Source: JALZHR01 sp036389695 | GTDB lineage: Bacteria > Acidobacteriota > Blastocatellia > Pyrinomonadales > Pyrinomonadaceae | Length of the DNA: 22,710 nucleotides | Reading direction: 5' to 3' | NCBI GenBank assembly: GCA_036389695.1 | Contig: DASVWG010000292.1 | Coordinates: forward strand, 1-22,710 | In this document: positions 21,186 through 22,710 of the stretch, piece after piece | Numbering within the stretch: the stretch's first letter is position 1 | Layout: the number at the start of each line of letters is the position of its first letter | Notes under the pieces: model-generated | Databases searched by the model: none | What the model saw: only the letters and a program-made list of their open reading frames with translations | Told to the model about the DNA's origin: nothing | Program-made: the position numbers and the translations under genes

Positions 21186-22238
21186 TTAATTAATCAGACG
21201 GAAATTTGGATTATACTTGCGCCGCCAGACGAAACCGTCCAGAAGGTAATGCGTCAACTGCGGAACGGCGAGCAGCGGCACGAGATACATTTTCCAGTTT
21301 TCCGCGTCGAAATCCGCGCCGAACATCCAATTCCTTTCGTGCCAGACGCCGCGATGCCAGAAAATTTCCTCGACGTAAGCCAAAGCCCAGAGCGTCGCCA
21401 GAAAAACAATCCAGTTGCTCGAAAGCGTTTGATAAAAACGCGGCGCGGTTTCACGGCGCGAGCGCGCGTAAAAATAAACGAGCGCAAAATACGGCACGCC
21501 GTGAATTATCACGTTCGTCACCGTAAAAGCGTAATCGGAATTGAGCGCGACGATGCCGACATACCAGCAAACGGCGGTCGTCGCGACGACGATGTCTTTC
21601 CCGACGTTCAAAAAGCCGTCTTTGAAATAAAGATAGATTGATTTCGCAAAGTAAACAACCAGCGCCGACGCGTAAAGCGGAAACAAAATTTTTTCGACCA
21701 AAGCGGGCAAAGCGAAAAAATCGTCCTTCACAAACCACTCGAAATTGCGCGGCAAGCTCGTCATCCAGAACGCGAGCGGATACACGGTCGCCAGATAAAT
21801 CGCCGCCGCGTCAATCCACCACGTTATGCGGGATTTCTCTTTTAATTTCGCGCGATAAAGCGCCACCCAGCCGTATTGCTGCCGCACGAAATGAAAAACC
21901 GCGATTAGCGCCAGCACGCGCCAAAACGTCAAAGCCGATTCCGAATAAAGCGCGACGCCGACCGCGTAACCGAAAAGCGGAACGAGCGTGTAAAGCCGGA
22001 TTCTTTTCTTAAACTCTTCCGTGTCGAAATAAACGCGAAAGCTCGTCGACCAGACGTGCGCGACGTCAATCAATAAAACAGCCGTAATCCAAGTCCAATC
22101 CGGCGATTCATCATCCAAAATCCCCAACTGCCAGCCAACCGCCAAAAGCGCGAGCGACAAAACCGCGCTGCCGAGAAAGACCGTCAAATCAACCGGCGCG
22201 CTGAATAGCCATTTTTGTTGTGGTAATGTTTCGCTCAT
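21186..22238 (-). CDS. Polytopic His-containing membrane protein, function unknown
   Basis: A 350-residue inner-membrane protein with about eight hydrophobic segments (near 15-36, 50-64, 83-98, 104-118, 143-160, 180-200, 216-232, 240-256, with more to 325). Histidines sit in or beside these segments in motif-like settings: DVAHVWSTSFRVYFD (H61), FHFVRQQYGW (H116), IHGVPYFALVYFY (H246), WHRGVWHERNW (H295, H300) and PQLTHYLLDGFVWRR (H330). That pattern suggests metal, haem or lipid chemistry in the membrane, but I know no family that fits. It lies between a FAD oxidoreductase gene (16 nt upstream) and a coiled-coil lipoprotein gene (6 nt downstream) on the same strand. The ATG at 22238 has no strong SD. 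Confidence 0.82.
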   Translation of the reverse strand: MSETLPQQKWLFSAPVDLTVFLGSAVLSLALLAVGWQLGILDDESPDWTWITAVLLIDVAHVWSTSFRVYFDTEEFKKRIRLYTLVPLFGYAVGVALYSESALTFWRVLALIAVFHFVRQQYGWVALYRAKLKEKSRITWWIDAAAIYLATVYPLAFWMTSLPRNFEWFVKDDFFALPALVEKILFPLYASALVVYFAKSIYLYFKDGFLNVGKDIVVATTAVCWYVGIVALNSDYAFTVTNVIIHGVPYFALVYFYARSRRETAPRFYQTLSSNWIVFLATLWALAYVEEIFWHRGVWHERNWMFGADFDAENWKMYLVPLLAVPQLTHYLLDGFVWRRKYNPNFRLIN

Positions 22239-22254
22239 TACAAAATTATTCTTT

Positions 22255-22710
22255 TTAAGCTTTCCCTAGAATCTCACTCGCCGCGCGGATTCCGTGATAA
22301 AACGCTTCCTCGAAAAGCGCGATGCCGCTTAAGTCGGAATGCGCGAAATGTATGTTGCGAAAAGGCTTCTGCGCTTCGTCTCGCGCGCCGTTCCACAGAA
22401 AATTTGTGCGCGGGCTTATCATCGCGTGTCCCCAGCGCATGATGTCTATCTTTTCGGTCAGCTCACGAATATTTTTGTGCGCGAGCGATAAATCCGTCAA
22501 GCAGATGTCGGCGAGCTCGCGCCAGTCGGCGGCGAATAATTTCGCTCTGCCTTCGCCAGAGCACATCGGGAAATAATATGTGAAAACCGTCTGACCGTAA
22601 TCTATGCCTTTCTGGTGCGTCGCGTTGACGTATCCGAGCGAATTGCTTTCGTAAATTACGTTGTCCCAGGCGAGCGGAAAATCTTTCGGAAACTGCGATT
22701 TCGGGCGGTC
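22255..22710 (-). CDS. FAD-dependent oxidoreductase, C-terminal 151 residues (5' end outside window)
   Basis: The frame is open from the window edge to a TAA at 22255. The visible part starts DRPKSQFPKDFPLAWDNVIY, continues past an internal Met at 22566, and ends with NIHFAHSDLSGIALFEEAFYHGIRAASEILG. That ending is typical of the second FAD-contact segment of amine-oxidase/phytoene-desaturase-like flavoproteins (D-x-SG plus EEA-xx-G-xx-AA). The N-terminal dinucleotide-binding GxGxxG would be outside the window. Its stop is 16 nt before the membrane-protein gene, so they probably form one operon. Substrate unknown; an amine, polyene or other lipid are all possible. Confidence 0.75.
   Translation of the reverse strand, partial: DRPKSQFPKDFPLAWDNVIYESNSLGYVNATHQKGIDYGQTVFTYYFPMCSGEGRAKLFAADWRELADICLTDLSLAHKNIRELTEKIDIMRWGHAMISPRTNFLWNGARDEAQKPFRNIHFAHSDLSGIALFEEAFYHGIRAASEILGKA

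Overview
The window looks like chromosomal DNA from a Gram-negative bacterium. The evidence is a TonB-dependent receptor, an outer-membrane polysaccharide export protein, many Sec signal peptides, lipoprotein signals and a GyrB with the long insert typical of Gram-negative enzymes. My best guess is Acidobacteriota (Blastocatellia/Pyrinomonadales-like). That rests on gene style (a receptor with an N-terminal carboxypeptidase-regulatory-like domain, several paralogous thioredoxin-fold secreted proteins, low-complexity intergenic palindromes). No 16S gene is present, so it remains inference. Nothing resembles a prophage, insertion sequence or CRISPR array.

Layout. 1-5815 is a minus-strand block read recF, a secreted DsbA-family protein, gyrB (terminator at 1441-1481), a small unknown protein and nadA, whose 3' end leaves the window. 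5953-7144 holds two tandem plus-strand TlpA/thioredoxin-like secreted proteins, separated by a very long hairpin terminator. A tRNA-Ser(UGA) with its own promoter and terminator follows. 7392-10084 is a fatty-acid unit: promoter, a palindrome close to the Bacillus FadR operator, an inverted array of heptamer repeats, a FadR-like TetR regulator and an overlapping long-chain acyl-CoA ligase. 10125-13278 holds divergent envelope-polysaccharide genes (Wza/GfcE-like export protein, and a WbpM/CapD-like nucleotide-sugar dehydratase). 13364-18313 reads TonB-dependent receptor, secreted amidohydrolase, PLP aminotransferase; the last two overlap by ATGA. It ends in a 165-bp nested palindrome. Then come a 1-Cys peroxiredoxin (minus), a secreted two-PDZ protein with no protease domain (plus), and a minus-strand trio: the C-terminal part of a FAD oxidoreductase, a His-rich polytopic membrane protein, and a coiled-coil lipoprotein.

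How the parts fit. The TetR-acyl-CoA ligase pair is probably self-regulated by acyl-CoA. The receptor, amidohydrolase and aminotransferase could form an uptake and breakdown route for peptides or amino acids. recF-dsbA-gyrB departs from the usual direct recF-gyrB adjacency and uses GUG and UUG starts with strong Shine-Dalgarno (SD) sites. The least characterised unit is the final trio (20553-22710). Several start codons lack an SD, and two (recF and the second TlpA-like gene) sit where a leaderless mRNA could begin. Three families of short-period repeats (7-mer AAAATCY, about 10-nt CACGAA, 10-mer CGCAGATNNN) appear between genes, and one runs into a coding start.
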